From Pseudomonas fragi (GTDB lineage: Bacteria; Pseudomonadota; Gammaproteobacteria; Pseudomonadales; Pseudomonadaceae), in NCBI RefSeq assembly GCF_025426255.1, contig NZ_CP104861.1:4278001-4342000 (forward strand): DNA of 64,000 bases, written 5' to 3'. This document shows, in pieces, positions 1 to 8,089 of this stretch. Below the pieces are notes generated by a model. That model saw only the letters and a program-made list of their open reading frames with translations. It was not told where the DNA came from and searched no databases. The position numbers and the translations under genes are program-made. Positions within the stretch are counted from its first letter, which is position 1. The number at the start of each line of letters is the position of its first letter.

Positions 1-1
1 G

Positions 2-676
2 CATCAGGAGTTGCTGAGTGAACTCGACGACTTGAGCCATCTGACCCGGGGCGAGCTGCGGGTCGGCCTGCCGCTGCTGGGCAGTAACACACTGTTCGCC
101 GGGCTCTTTGCAGAATACCGGCGGCGCTATCCGAATATTCAAGTGCAGTTGCTGGAAGAAGGGAGTCTGAATATCGAGCAGGCGGTTTTGAGTGGTGAAC
201 TGGAGTTGGGCGGTAGTCTGACCCCGAAAAACCCCACGTTTGCTTACCAACCTTTTTGCGACGAGCCGCTGGATGTCTTGATCCCGGCCGATCATCCGCT
301 TTCAGAAGGCCCCAGCGTGCGCCTCGAGCAATTGGCCGACACGCCATTTTTGCTCTACCAACGCAGTTTTATGCTCAACGACCGCGTGCTCAAGGCTTGC
401 CAGCAAGCAGGCTTTACCCCCAAGGAAGGCGGACGCAGTGGCCAGGCGGATTTTTTGGTGGCACTGGTAGCCGCAGGCCAAGGCGTGGTGTTGCTGCCCA
501 GCGTGGTTGCCCGTGCTCTGGAGCGCCCCGGCGTGGTTCGGGTCAAGCTTGTGGCGCCGGACTCCCTGCGCTGGGATATCGCGTTTATCTGGCGCGACGG
601 CGCGTATTTGTCACGGGCAGCTCAAGCCTGGCTTGAGCTGCTGCGTGAACGACCGGTTATGGGTTCAGTGCTTTAA
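2..676 (+). CDS. LysR-family transcriptional regulator (5' truncated by window edge)
   Basis: The frame is open to the first base of the window, so the N-terminal winged helix-turn-helix lies upstream. What remains (about 224 residues) is the periplasmic-binding-like effector domain of a LysR regulator: it opens with the typical TRGELRVGLP strand and continues through a second lobe (FLLYQRSFML) to the VALVAAGQGVVLLPS segment. The family binds DNA as tetramers and usually controls a divergent or nearby target; the target cannot be seen here. Its 3' end overlaps the convergent flavodoxin gene by 20 bp. LysR identity is secure from the effector fold; the ligand is unknown. P. aeruginosa has, as I recall, a LysR gene next to the equivalent flavodoxin. 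Confidence 0.85.
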   Translation, partial: HQELLSELDDLSHLTRGELRVGLPLLGSNTLFAGLFAEYRRRYPNIQVQLLEEGSLNIEQAVLSGELELGGSLTPKNPTFAYQPFCDEPLDVLIPADHPLSEGPSVRLEQLADTPFLLYQRSFMLNDRVLKACQQAGFTPKEGGRSGQADFLVALVAAGQGVVLLPSVVARALERPGVVRVKLVAPDSLRWDIAFIWRDGAYLSRAAQAWLELLRERPVMGSVL

Positions 677-1112
677 TCAAGTCTGCAACCCACGGTTCGG
701 AGTCTTCTTCAGGAGTAACCGTGACGCTGGAATCCAGACGCAACATCGGCAGCACTTCACGCACACCAAGCTCGGCGAACAGTTCGCGCATCTGTTCGCC
801 ACCGCCACAGAAAGTGTCGCCGTAGCTCTCGTCACCCAACGCGATCACGGCGCCGGGCAGACCGCGCCAGGCGGCTGGCAACTGATCGCGGATGGCGCTG
901 TACAGCGGCACAAGGTTGTCCGGCAGCTCACCCATGCCAGTGGTCGAGGTCACGGCCAAAAAAGCCTCGGGAGCAAACGCCTGAATATCGGCCAGGGTGG
1001 CGCGAGTATTGAGCAAAACCTCAAAACCGGCATCGGTAAGCAGTTGCTTGGCATTGCGGGCGACTTCTTCAGCGGTGCCGTACACCGAGCCGGAAAGGAT
1101 GGCGACTTTCAT
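657..1112 (-). CDS. Flavodoxin (MioC-like short flavodoxin)
   Basis: A 151-residue single-domain flavodoxin. The N-terminal SGSVYGTAEEVA segment (about residues 7-18) is the FMN phosphate-binding loop, followed by the alternating beta/alpha pattern and the TSTTGMGELPDN and GDESYGDTFC segments that frame the isoalloxazine ring. Such proteins carry single electrons between reductases and metalloenzymes; the partner is not evident here. I chose the ATG at 1112, preceded by AGGA eight bases upstream, over a TTG one codon earlier. It is convergent with the LysR gene and divergent from the LOV gene. The pairing of flavodoxin with nearby folM/folE/folX genes is also known in other pseudomonads. Confidence 0.85.
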   Translation of the reverse strand: MKVAILSGSVYGTAEEVARNAKQLLTDAGFEVLLNTRATLADIQAFAPEAFLAVTSTTGMGELPDNLVPLYSAIRDQLPAAWRGLPGAVIALGDESYGDTFCGGGEQMRELFAELGVREVLPMLRLDSSVTVTPEEDSEPWVADLIKALNP

Positions 1113-1222
1113 CAATCTGATCCTGTAACTGACTAAAAGGCTGGGATACTAGCAGGTGATACGCCACTCACGTACCGATGCCTTAACATCCTTGAATCTG
1201 TTCGACTAAAGAGAATCGCACA

Positions 1223-1690
1223 ATGATCAACTCCCGTTTGTTGCAACGCATGGTAGACGCGTCCCAGGACGGCATTGTGGTTGCCGAACAAGAGGGCGAA
1301 GACAACATTCTGATTTATGTAAACAACGCGTTTGAAGCCCTCACCGGCTACAACCGCGACGACATCCTGTATCAGGATTGCCGTTTTTTGCAGGCGGGCG
1401 ACCGCGACCAGATTGGCCTGCAGTTGATCCGCGAAGCCATCGCCAGCGGGCAGCCAACCCGCCAGGTGCTGCGCAACTATCGCAAGGACGGCACGCATTT
1501 CTGGAATGAGCTGTCGATCACCCCGGTGTTCAACGAGAACGACAAGCTGACGTACTTTATTGGCGTGCAAAAAGATGTCACCCAGCAGGTCAAGGCCCAG
1601 CAGCGTGTCGCCCAGCTCGAAGCCCAACTGGCCGCAGTACAGGCCGAACTGCAAGCGCTCAAGGCGACGAGCGGATTAAACAAAACGTAG
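1223..1690 (+). CDS. Short LOV (light-oxygen-voltage) blue-light photoreceptor
   Basis: A 155-residue protein made of one PAS/LOV domain (about 15-118) with an N-terminal cap and a C-terminal coiled-coil-like helix (about 120-147, Gln/Ala/Leu rich). It contains the LOV signature YQDCRFLQ with the photoactive cysteine at position 53, which forms the flavin C4a adduct under blue light, plus the conserved NYRKDG and YFIGVQKDV strands. Length and sequence closely resemble P. putida PpSB1-LOV, a dimeric effector-less short LOV. Arg54 and Arg61 (flavin phosphate contacts) are kept, but position 66 is Leu where I recall Arg in the slow-cycling P. putida protein. It has no output domain, so signalling must go through partner proteins, plausibly the LitR-like regulator two genes on. 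Confidence 0.93.
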   Translation: MINSRLLQRMVDASQDGIVVAEQEGEDNILIYVNNAFEALTGYNRDDILYQDCRFLQAGDRDQIGLQLIREAIASGQPTRQVLRNYRKDGTHFWNELSITPVFNENDKLTYFIGVQKDVTQQVKAQQRVAQLEAQLAAVQAELQALKATSGLNKT

Positions 1691-1748
1691 AAATAGCGGT
1701 CTGATAATCACTGTGACGAATTTTCATACCCTTTTTTGAGCCCCATCC

Positions 1749-2354
1749 ATGTCTCATGATTCCCTTTTGACTCAGGACGAGCTGGATTTCATCCAAACGA
1801 TGCATCAGAACCCGCTGCTGAATTCGCGGGATGCGTCGTCCAGCCTGATGCTCAACGGAATGTCACAAATCCGTGATCTGCTGACACGCCTGGCGGCCCA
1901 TGAACAGGTCACGATCCAGGCGCAATTTGCCAACCAGCAAATGAGTTTTCCGCTGCGTCTGGTCGAAGACGAATTCCATGCCCAACATCTGCAACTGGGT
2001 GCTCCGAGTATCTTCGAAGACGGGCCAAAGGCTCGCCCTTGGCGCCTGACGCTGGCCGAACCGGTGCCGCTGGAAAATATCCGGGGCAAAGCCGGGCATC
2101 TGTGGATAACCGAAATTTCGTTCAAAGGCGTGCTGGTTGAAATGCGTCACGACAGCCGGCCGCCCCGCCAGTTTGCGCAGTGGTTCAGCCCCGACGGATA
2201 TGAACGGATCGCTCTACGCGGCACGCTGGAACGCAAGACTGAGCTGGGCTTTTACGCATATCGGCTAAGCCAGCGTGACAAAGGCGAAATCGAACAGTTG
2301 CGCCAGTACATCCTGCAGCAACACCGCCTGGCGCATCCGAGCCTGCACATCTGA
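1749..2354 (+). CDS. Uncharacterised PilZ-like protein
   Basis: A 201-residue soluble protein I do not recognise with certainty. The N-terminal third is helical (LLTQDELDFIQTMHQNPLL, then a segment ending in a helix around IRDLLTRLAAHEQ). The middle is beta-rich and contains ITEISFKGVLVEM (about 120-132), which resembles the D/N-x-S-x-x-G strand of PilZ c-di-GMP-binding domains. A clear RxxxR motif for c-di-GMP is not obvious, so any PilZ assignment is tentative. The C-terminus is a charged helix. It sits between the LOV receptor and the MerR/LitR-like regulator (convergent with the latter), so it may belong to the same signalling neighbourhood. Start ATG follows the sequence GAGCCCCATCC, without a strong Shine-Dalgarno. 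Confidence 0.55.
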   Translation: MSHDSLLTQDELDFIQTMHQNPLLNSRDASSSLMLNGMSQIRDLLTRLAAHEQVTIQAQFANQQMSFPLRLVEDEFHAQHLQLGAPSIFEDGPKARPWRLTLAEPVPLENIRGKAGHLWITEISFKGVLVEMRHDSRPPRQFAQWFSPDGYERIALRGTLERKTELGFYAYRLSQRDKGEIEQLRQYILQQHRLAHPSLHI

Positions 2355-2360
2355 CTCCGA

Positions 2361-3302
2361 TCAACTGCCCTGCGTTGCCTTGAGATCAGCGTCCAGCCGC
2401 TGGTTCATCAATCGCGCCTCACTGCCAAGGCAGCCAATGGATGATCCCGCCAGCGCTTCCTGGGCCACATTTGCCGCCTCCCCGGCCAATGACACCGAAC
2501 AATTCAAGGCCTGCGCCAGCCGCTCCAGCCTGCGGTGCTGCGCCGTGTTCAGCGCATGGTTGGCAAACAGCACAACGGCCTGCGGTTCAAGCCTGTCGCA
2601 AACAAGAGACAGCTCATCCAGTGGCTGACCGATGGCCAAAACCCTGACGACCCGATCACTGCGGGTCAACAGCAAGCCTGCCACCAGCAACTCCAGCTCG
2701 TGGCATAGCTCAGGCACTGCCACTACAACCACGCACTGTCGGGCATCCATCGCCTGCAATTGCAGACGGTGCTGCACCCGCCCGCGCAAAAAACCGTCCA
2801 GCAGCAGCCACTCGCTGGTACGCCCAAAAACATCCCGGGTTTTCAGCAGCTGCTGCCACAACGGCAGAAAAACTCCCTGAAACACCACTTCTGCCGGGTA
2901 ACTGGAAAATACCTGCCCATAGAGGCGTTCCAACTCAGGTTCATTGAATGCAGCAAGGGCGCTGCTAATGCGGTTCTGCCATTCGGCATATTCGTTGGCG
3001 ACCGGTTGCGGGTCGTCGCAGGCCGTGTTGCTGGCGAGCAGTTGCGCGACTTTGCTTACCGTAACCCCACGCTCCAGCCAGTCCATTACCCGACGAATTG
3101 TCCCAATATCGGTCACCGAATACAGGCGATGCCCACTTTCGGTGCGTTTTGGCTCGATCAAACCATAACGCCGCTCCCAGGCGCGCAGGGTTACCGGGTT
3201 GATGCCAGTGAGTCTGGCGACTTCCCGGATCGGGTAGAGACCTTCGGAATCACGGCCATCGCCAGTCTGCGTAATGGGCTCAATATCAGTAATCACGGGC
3301 AT
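2361..3302 (-). CDS. MerR/LitR-like transcriptional regulator with degenerate B12-binding domain
   Basis: A regulator of about 313 residues. The MerR helix-turn-helix is clear (LYPIREVARLTGINPVTLRAW, then RRYGLIEPKRTESGHRLYS). A helical linker follows (NEPELERLYGQVFSS...) and then a cobalamin-binding-like Rossmann domain (CVVVVAVPELCHELELL...). This is the CarH/LitR/MlrA architecture. In light-sensing CarH proteins the second domain binds adenosylcobalamin; here the DxHxxG-type motif has decayed to LCHELE, keeping His but not Asp or Gly. That fits class II LitR proteins, which in P. putida are reported to work with a short LOV protein. The frame opens at a GTG at 3455, but the extra residues are low-complexity and basic; I prefer the ATG at 3302. 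It is divergent from ctlX. Confidence 0.8.
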   Translation of the reverse strand: MPVITDIEPITQTGDGRDSEGLYPIREVARLTGINPVTLRAWERRYGLIEPKRTESGHRLYSVTDIGTIRRVMDWLERGVTVSKVAQLLASNTACDDPQPVANEYAEWQNRISSALAAFNEPELERLYGQVFSSYPAEVVFQGVFLPLWQQLLKTRDVFGRTSEWLLLDGFLRGRVQHRLQLQAMDARQCVVVVAVPELCHELELLVAGLLLTRSDRVVRVLAIGQPLDELSLVCDRLEPQAVVLFANHALNTAQHRRLERLAQALNCSVSLAGEAANVAQEALAGSSIGCLGSEARLMNQRLDADLKATQGS

Positions 3303-3531
3303 CGGGAGGGCACGGTCTGCAATAGATGGGGCCATTCTACGCTTCAGGGGATGACCCCGCCGCTCCCGCGTAAAGACCTCCCCCGAATTTGATCCTGCGG
3401 GACGCAACAGATTCGGCTGCCGCGCATCGCTTTTCAGCTTTCCCGGCTGAGCCACTCCCCTACTTCAACCGGGATTACGCGATCACAGCGCACAAAATAG
3501 CCTCACTACCCAGCCCGTGGACCCGTGCCCC

Positions 3532-4458
3532 ATGCAAACCACCAACACCGTCCTGATGATCCGCCCGGCGCACTTTGCCTTCAACCCGGATACCGCGATC
3601 AACAACCGCTTTCAGCAGCCGCCAGCAGACCCGATAGGGGCACAGCATAAAGCGCTGGAGGAGTTCGACGGCTACGTCGATACCCTGCGTAAAAACGGCG
3701 TTGACGTACTGGTGGTACAGGACACGCCGGCCCCCCACACCCCGGATTCGATTTTCCCCAACAACTGGTGGAGCAGCCATGCCGACGGCAGCCTGGTGCT
3801 CTACCCGATGGAAGGCCAGAACCGCCGACTGGAACGCAATAAAGGCGTGTTGCAAGTGCTGGAGCAGCGATTCGCGATCAGCCATACCATCGACCTCAGC
3901 CATCTGGAACAACAGAATATCTTCCTCGAAGGCACCGGCAGCATGGTCCTCGACCGTCAGCACCGGATCAGCTACGCCTGCCACTCCGGGCGCACCCACA
4001 GCAACGCCTTGCACCAGTTTGCCGAACGCCTGGGCTATCAGGTGTGCGCCTTTCACGCCGTCGACCGCCATCAGGCACCGATCTACCACAGCAACGTGAT
4101 GATGAGTGTCGGCCGTGATCTGTCCGTGGTCTGCCTGCAAGCTCTGCCCGAAGCACACGAACGCCTGACCTTGGAACGCTCCCTGCGCGATACCGGCAAG
4201 GACATCCTGGCCCTGGATTTTGATCAGTTGGAAGCCTTCGCCGGCAACATGCTGGAAGTCCACAACCGCAACGGCCAGCAGTTGCTGGTGATGTCCGCCA
4301 GCGCCTGGCAATCCCTCAAGCCCGCCCAGCGCCAGCACGTAGAACGGCACACCCGGCCGGTGGTGGTGAACATCGACAACATTGAACGCATCGGTGGCGG
4401 CAGTGCCCGCTGCATGTTGGCCGAAGTGCATTTTCCATTGCGTCCCTCATTTCAATAA
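3532..4458 (+). CDS. ctlX: Citrulline utilisation hydrolase CtlX
   Basis: A 308-residue member of the amidinotransferase/dimethylarginine dimethylaminohydrolase superfamily. The hallmark segments are IRPAHFAFNP near the N-terminus, SIFPNNWWS (substrate-binding Asn/Asp region), the His-containing YHSNVMMSVG, and a C-terminal GGGSARCMLAEVHFP carrying the catalytic cysteine. The family name comes from hydrolysis of citrulline to ornithine, and that role fits the next gene exactly, an ornithine cyclodeaminase 12 bp downstream. I start at the ATG at 3532; an in-frame GTG lies five codons upstream and neither has a strong ribosome binding site. The gene is divergent from the MerR-type regulator and is first in a catabolic cluster ending with an Lrp-type regulator. 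Confidence 0.85.
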   Translation: MQTTNTVLMIRPAHFAFNPDTAINNRFQQPPADPIGAQHKALEEFDGYVDTLRKNGVDVLVVQDTPAPHTPDSIFPNNWWSSHADGSLVLYPMEGQNRRLERNKGVLQVLEQRFAISHTIDLSHLEQQNIFLEGTGSMVLDRQHRISYACHSGRTHSNALHQFAERLGYQVCAFHAVDRHQAPIYHSNVMMSVGRDLSVVCLQALPEAHERLTLERSLRDTGKDILALDFDQLEAFAGNMLEVHNRNGQQLLVMSASAWQSLKPAQRQHVERHTRPVVVNIDNIERIGGGSARCMLAEVHFPLRPSFQ

Positions 4459-4470
4459 AAGGAGCCTCCC

Positions 4471-5517
4471 ATGACCCGTTACATCGACGTCAACGATCTC
4501 TGCCATCTGGTTTCGAAAAAAGGTCTGCTGACGTGCATCACCGAGATGGCCGAGTACATCCGCGCCGACTACTTGCGCTGGCAGGAATTTGAAAAGTGCC
4601 CGCGCCTGGCCAACCATTCTCCCGAGGGAGTGATTGAGCTGATGCCGGTCTCGGACGCCTCGTTGTACGCCTTCAAATACGTAAATGGCCATCCGAAAAA
4701 CACTCAGAGCGGCATGCTCACCGTCATGGCCTTCGGCGCTCTGGGAGACGTCGATACCGGCAAACCGGTACTGCTCAGCGAAATGACCCTGACCACCGCA
4801 ATCCGCACCGCTGCCACCTCGGCACTGGTGGCGCGCTATCTGGCCCGAGACAACAGCCGCAGCATGGCGCTGATCGGCAATGGCTCCCAGAGCGAGTTCC
4901 AGGCCCTGGCCTTCCACGCCATGCTGGGGATCAACGAAATCCGTCTGTTCGATATCGACGCCAATGCCAGCGCCAAGCTGGCCGCCAACCTCAAAGCTTT
5001 CCCGGCGATCAGGGTGATTGTGGCCAGCAGTGTTGCCCAAGCTGTGCGCGGCGCCGACATCGTTACCACCGTCACTGCCGACAAGGCCTACGCCACCATC
5101 CTCAGCGACGAAATGATCGAACCCGGCATGCACCTCAACGCCGTGGGCGGAGATTGCCCAGGCAAAACCGAACTGGATCGACGCATCGTTGAACGCGCTC
5201 GCGTGATCGTCGAGTACGAACCGCAAAGTCGTATCGAAGGCGAAATTCAGCATATGCCAGCGGACTCGCCGGTCACCGAATTGTGGCAGGTCATCAACGG
5301 CCAGGTCGCCGGCCGAGAAAATGCGCAGCAAGTCACCCTGTTCGATTCGGTGGGCTTTGCGATCGAAGATTACTCCGCGCTGCGTTACGTACTGGACGTG
5401 GCCAAGGCACTGGACGTAGGCAGCGAGCTGGAACTGGTGCCGGACCTGGCCAACCCAAAGGACCTGTTTGCACGCCTTGCGCAACAACCCGCTGCACAGC
5501 AGAAAAAGCGCGCTTGA
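4471..5517 (+). CDS. ocd: Ornithine cyclodeaminase
   Basis: 348 residues, two short of the structurally known P. putida enzyme and alignable to it by eye. It converts L-ornithine to L-proline and ammonia using tightly bound NAD+. Lys69 and Arg112 (substrate carboxylate) and the catalytic Asp228 in VGGDCPGKTELD are all at the expected positions; the dinucleotide-binding loop LIGNGSQSEFQ starts near residue 134. A good AGGAG lies just before the ATG. It follows ctlX closely, so the pair can turn citrulline into proline. A possible terminator hairpin (5527-5555, eight-base stem AGCCTGCT) lies right after the stop, without a T-run, separating it from the transporter genes. Confidence 0.93.
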   Translation: MTRYIDVNDLCHLVSKKGLLTCITEMAEYIRADYLRWQEFEKCPRLANHSPEGVIELMPVSDASLYAFKYVNGHPKNTQSGMLTVMAFGALGDVDTGKPVLLSEMTLTTAIRTAATSALVARYLARDNSRSMALIGNGSQSEFQALAFHAMLGINEIRLFDIDANASAKLAANLKAFPAIRVIVASSVAQAVRGADIVTTVTADKAYATILSDEMIEPGMHLNAVGGDCPGKTELDRRIVERARVIVEYEPQSRIEGEIQHMPADSPVTELWQVINGQVAGRENAQQVTLFDSVGFAIEDYSALRYVLDVAKALDVGSELELVPDLANPKDLFARLAQQPAAQQKKRA

Positions 5518-5526
5518 GACAGCTCT

Positions 5527-5555
5527 AGCCTGCTGCTTTGCGCAAGTAGCAGGCT
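5527..5555 (+). terminator. Weak hairpin after ocd
   Basis: An eight-base inverted repeat (AGCCTGCT / AGCAGGCT) with a 13-base loop sits nine bases after the ocd stop. No uridine run follows, so it may only attenuate or stabilise transcripts. The rest of the 261-base gap up to the binding-protein gene holds no ORF I can support. Confidence 0.35.
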
Positions 5556-5778
5556 GGAAAATATCGGACCGAAAGCCGATTTGGCGGGTGTCGCAGCCGA
5601 TTGCGCTGTCACTCGCATTTTAACAGCACATTCCGAGCGCCAAACCCGAGGCAAACGACACAAAAAACGATTCGCCATGAAGCATTCTGAGCGCGACCAA
5701 AGAGTCAGAAAATGAATGCGACCTGTAACACCTTCCTACTGCCCTGACATCAATTACAAAATATAGGGAATACACATC

Positions 5779-6558
5779 ATGACTCGACTCCGAACACTTT
5801 GCGCTGCGCTGCTCCTTCCTTTGTGTGCCACCGCCGCCCAGGCTCAGGAATGGAAGGAAATCCGCTTCGGGGTCTTCCCCGAGTACCCACCCTTTGAATC
5901 AGTGGCCGCCGATGGCAGCCTGCAAGGGTTTGACATTGACCTGGGCAATGCCATCTGCGCCAAGCTTGAAGTCAAGTGCGTCTGGGTACACAACGAATTC
6001 GACGGCATGATCCCGGCCCTGCGTGCGCGTAAATTCGACGCCATTATGTCCTCGATGGCCGTGACCCCGGCCCGGCAGAAGCAAATCGACTTCAGCAACA
6101 GGCTGTTCCTGAGCCCCACATCGGTGATCACCCGCAAGGGTGCCGACTTCGGCGATACTCCGGAGTCCCTTGAAGGCAAACAGGTCGGTGTACTCCAGGG
6201 CTCGCTGCAGGAGGCCTATGCCCGCGCGCACCTGGCCAAGCTCGGCGCCCAGATCAAGGCGTACCAGTCCCAGAGCCAGAACTACGCCGACCTGCAGAAC
6301 GGCCGCCTTGACGCCACCCTGACCGACAAACTCGAAGCCCAGCTCAATTTCCTGTCCAAACCTGAAGGCGCCGATTTCAAAAGCGGCCCGGCCATCAAGG
6401 ACCCGACCCTGCCTCTGGACATCGCCATGGGCTTGCGCAAGAACGACAAGGAGTTGCTGGAGCTGCTCAACAAAGGCATCGCCGCTGTGCATGCCGATGG
6501 CACCTACGAGCAAATCCAGAAGAAGTATGTCGGCGACCTGGATATCTACCACGAGTAA
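5779..6558 (+). CDS. ABC transporter periplasmic polar amino-acid-binding protein
   Basis: 259 residues with a clear Sec signal peptide (basic MTRLR, hydrophobic core, cleavage after AQA near residue 22). The mature part is a cluster-F/HisJ-ArgT type solute-binding protein: IRFGVFPEYPPFESV, GFDIDLGNAICAKL, the hinge MSSMAVTPARQKQIDFS and the ligand-arm ITRKGADFGDTPESLEGKQVG. It delivers a polar amino acid to the permeases encoded downstream. Because the cluster begins with citrulline hydrolase and ornithine cyclodeaminase and ends with an Lrp-type regulator, citrulline, ornithine or arginine is the likely ligand; this is inference from context. Confidence 0.9.
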   Translation: MTRLRTLCAALLLPLCATAAQAQEWKEIRFGVFPEYPPFESVAADGSLQGFDIDLGNAICAKLEVKCVWVHNEFDGMIPALRARKFDAIMSSMAVTPARQKQIDFSNRLFLSPTSVITRKGADFGDTPESLEGKQVGVLQGSLQEAYARAHLAKLGAQIKAYQSQSQNYADLQNGRLDATLTDKLEAQLNFLSKPEGADFKSGPAIKDPTLPLDIAMGLRKNDKELLELLNKGIAAVHADGTYEQIQKKYVGDLDIYHE

Positions 6559-6568
6559 TGCGAGTCCC

Positions 6569-6636
6569 GTAGCCGCTGCCGAGGCACAAGGCTGCGATGG
6601 GCTGCGAAGCGGCCCCATAGAGCGGTCCTTCGGACC
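6569..6636. repeat. REP-family A element between binding-protein and permease genes
   Basis: Begins with GTAGCCGCTGCCGAGGC and GGCTGCGATGGG, the same core found at 12603, 20529, 46043 and 63098, and ends with a tight GGTCC-TTC-GGACC hairpin. It fills the only sizeable gap inside the ABC operon, where REP structures can raise the level of the upstream binding-protein message. Confidence 0.7.
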
Positions 6637-6674
6637 TCGACTGTGACGACACAACTCCTTCAGAGAACTTCCCC

Positions 6675-7376
6675 GTGAATGAACTCCTTAACTTGCAGGG
6701 CTTCGGCCCCCTGCTGGCCCAAGGTGCCTGGATGACGGTCAAGCTGGCATTCCTGGCGCTGGTCCTGAGCCTCGCTCTGGGACTGGTCGCGGCCGCAGCC
6801 AAACTCTCCAGCGCCAAGCTGCTGCGGATACCAGCCACGCTCTATACCACGCTGATCCGCAGCGTGCCGGACCTGGTACTGATCCTTCTGATTTTCTACA
6901 GCCTGCAACTGTGGCTGAACGACCTGACTGAAGTGCTCGGCTGGGATTACTTTGAAATTGACCCATTCACCGCTGGCGTAGTCACCTTGGGTTTTATATA
7001 CGGCGCCTACTTCACGGAGAATTTTCGCGGGGCAATTCTCAGCGTACCAGCGGGCCAACTGGAGGCTGCGACGGCCTATGGCCTGAGTCGCTGGCAACGC
7101 TTTTATCTGGTGATGTTTCCACAATTGATGCGCTTTGCCCTGCCGGGTCTGGGCAATAACTGGCTGGTGCTGCTCAAGTCCACGGCGCTGGTGTCGATCA
7201 TCGGTTTATCGGACCTGGTCAAGGCTGCGCAAAACGCCGGCAAGACCACCAATGATCCGCTGTATTTCCTGATCCTCGCAGGCTTGGTGTATCTGCTGAT
7301 CACCACCCTGTCCAACCGCATCTTCAAACGCCTGGAACGGCGCTACAACATCGGCATCAAGGGGATGGCGCGATGA
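6675..7376 (+). CDS. ABC transporter permease, HisQ/ArtQ type
   Basis: 233 residues and about five membrane segments. The EAA cytoplasmic loop that docks on the ATPase is present (LEAATAYGLSRWQRFYLVMFP, then LGNNWLVLLKSTAL). Start is GTG at 6675 (VNELLNLQGFGPLL); the upstream AGAGAA is a weak ribosome site. The stop overlaps the next permease start by four bases (ATGA), so the two subunits are translationally coupled and form the heterodimeric channel of the importer. Confidence 0.9.
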   Translation: MNELLNLQGFGPLLAQGAWMTVKLAFLALVLSLALGLVAAAAKLSSAKLLRIPATLYTTLIRSVPDLVLILLIFYSLQLWLNDLTEVLGWDYFEIDPFTAGVVTLGFIYGAYFTENFRGAILSVPAGQLEAATAYGLSRWQRFYLVMFPQLMRFALPGLGNNWLVLLKSTALVSIIGLSDLVKAAQNAGKTTNDPLYFLILAGLVYLLITTLSNRIFKRLERRYNIGIKGMAR

Positions 7377-8086
7377 TCGAATTAATCCAGCAATATGGTC
7401 TGGCCTACCTGTTTACCGATGGACAGGGTTTCAGCGGCGTAGCCATGACACTGTGGCTATTCATCATTTCGGTGACCCTCGGCTTCTTTCTGTCGATCCC
7501 GCTGGCCATCGCCCGAGTTTCTGAACACTTCTGGGTACGCTGGCCGGTGGAGTTGTACACCTACCTGTTTCGCGGCACCCCGCTGTATATCCAACTGCTG
7601 ATTTGCTACACCGGTCTGTATAGCCTGCAAGTGGTGCAAGACAACGCAATGCTCAACCAGTTTTTGCGCAATGCACTCAACTGCACCTTGCTGGCCTTTG
7701 TGCTCAACACCTGCGCTTACACGGTAGAAATCTTCGCCGGAGCCATCCGCAATATTCCACATGGTGAAATCGAAGCAGCGCGGGCCTATGGCTTGCACGG
7801 CTGGCGACTGAACATGTTTGTGGTAATTCCAGCGGCACTGCGCCGCTCGTTACCGGCCTACAGCAACGAAATGATCCTGATGCTCCATGCCACCTCCCTG
7901 GCATTCACCGCAACCGTCGCCGATATCCTGAAGATAGCCCGCGATGCCAATGCCGAGACATTCCTGACGTTCCAGGCCTTCGGTATTGCTGCTCTGCTTT
8001 ACATGTTGCTGTCCTTTGCTCTGGTGGGCCTGTTTCGACTGGCCGAACATCGCTGGATGCGTTTTCTTGCTCCTACTCGAGGCTAA
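7373..8086 (+). CDS. ABC transporter permease, HisM/ArtM type
   Basis: 237 residues, about five membrane helices, partner of the preceding permease. The EAA motif reads GEIEAARAYGLHGWRLNMFVVIP, shifted to the usual position before the fourth helix, and NEMILMLHATSLAFTATVADIL is typical of HisM-like subunits. Start overlaps the upstream stop; the ATPase gene starts four bases after its stop. Together with the binding protein and ATPase it makes a complete polar amino-acid importer. Confidence 0.9.
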   Translation: MIELIQQYGLAYLFTDGQGFSGVAMTLWLFIISVTLGFFLSIPLAIARVSEHFWVRWPVELYTYLFRGTPLYIQLLICYTGLYSLQVVQDNAMLNQFLRNALNCTLLAFVLNTCAYTVEIFAGAIRNIPHGEIEAARAYGLHGWRLNMFVVIPAALRRSLPAYSNEMILMLHATSLAFTATVADILKIARDANAETFLTFQAFGIAALLYMLLSFALVGLFRLAEHRWMRFLAPTRG

Positions 8087-8089
8087 CCC

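Noticed and set aside
3303..3455. GTG start extending the LitR-like regulator by 51 residues
   Set aside because: Extension is basic and low complexity, and the GTG has its purine-rich stretch directly adjacent, too close for a ribosome site; a later ATG suits the family.
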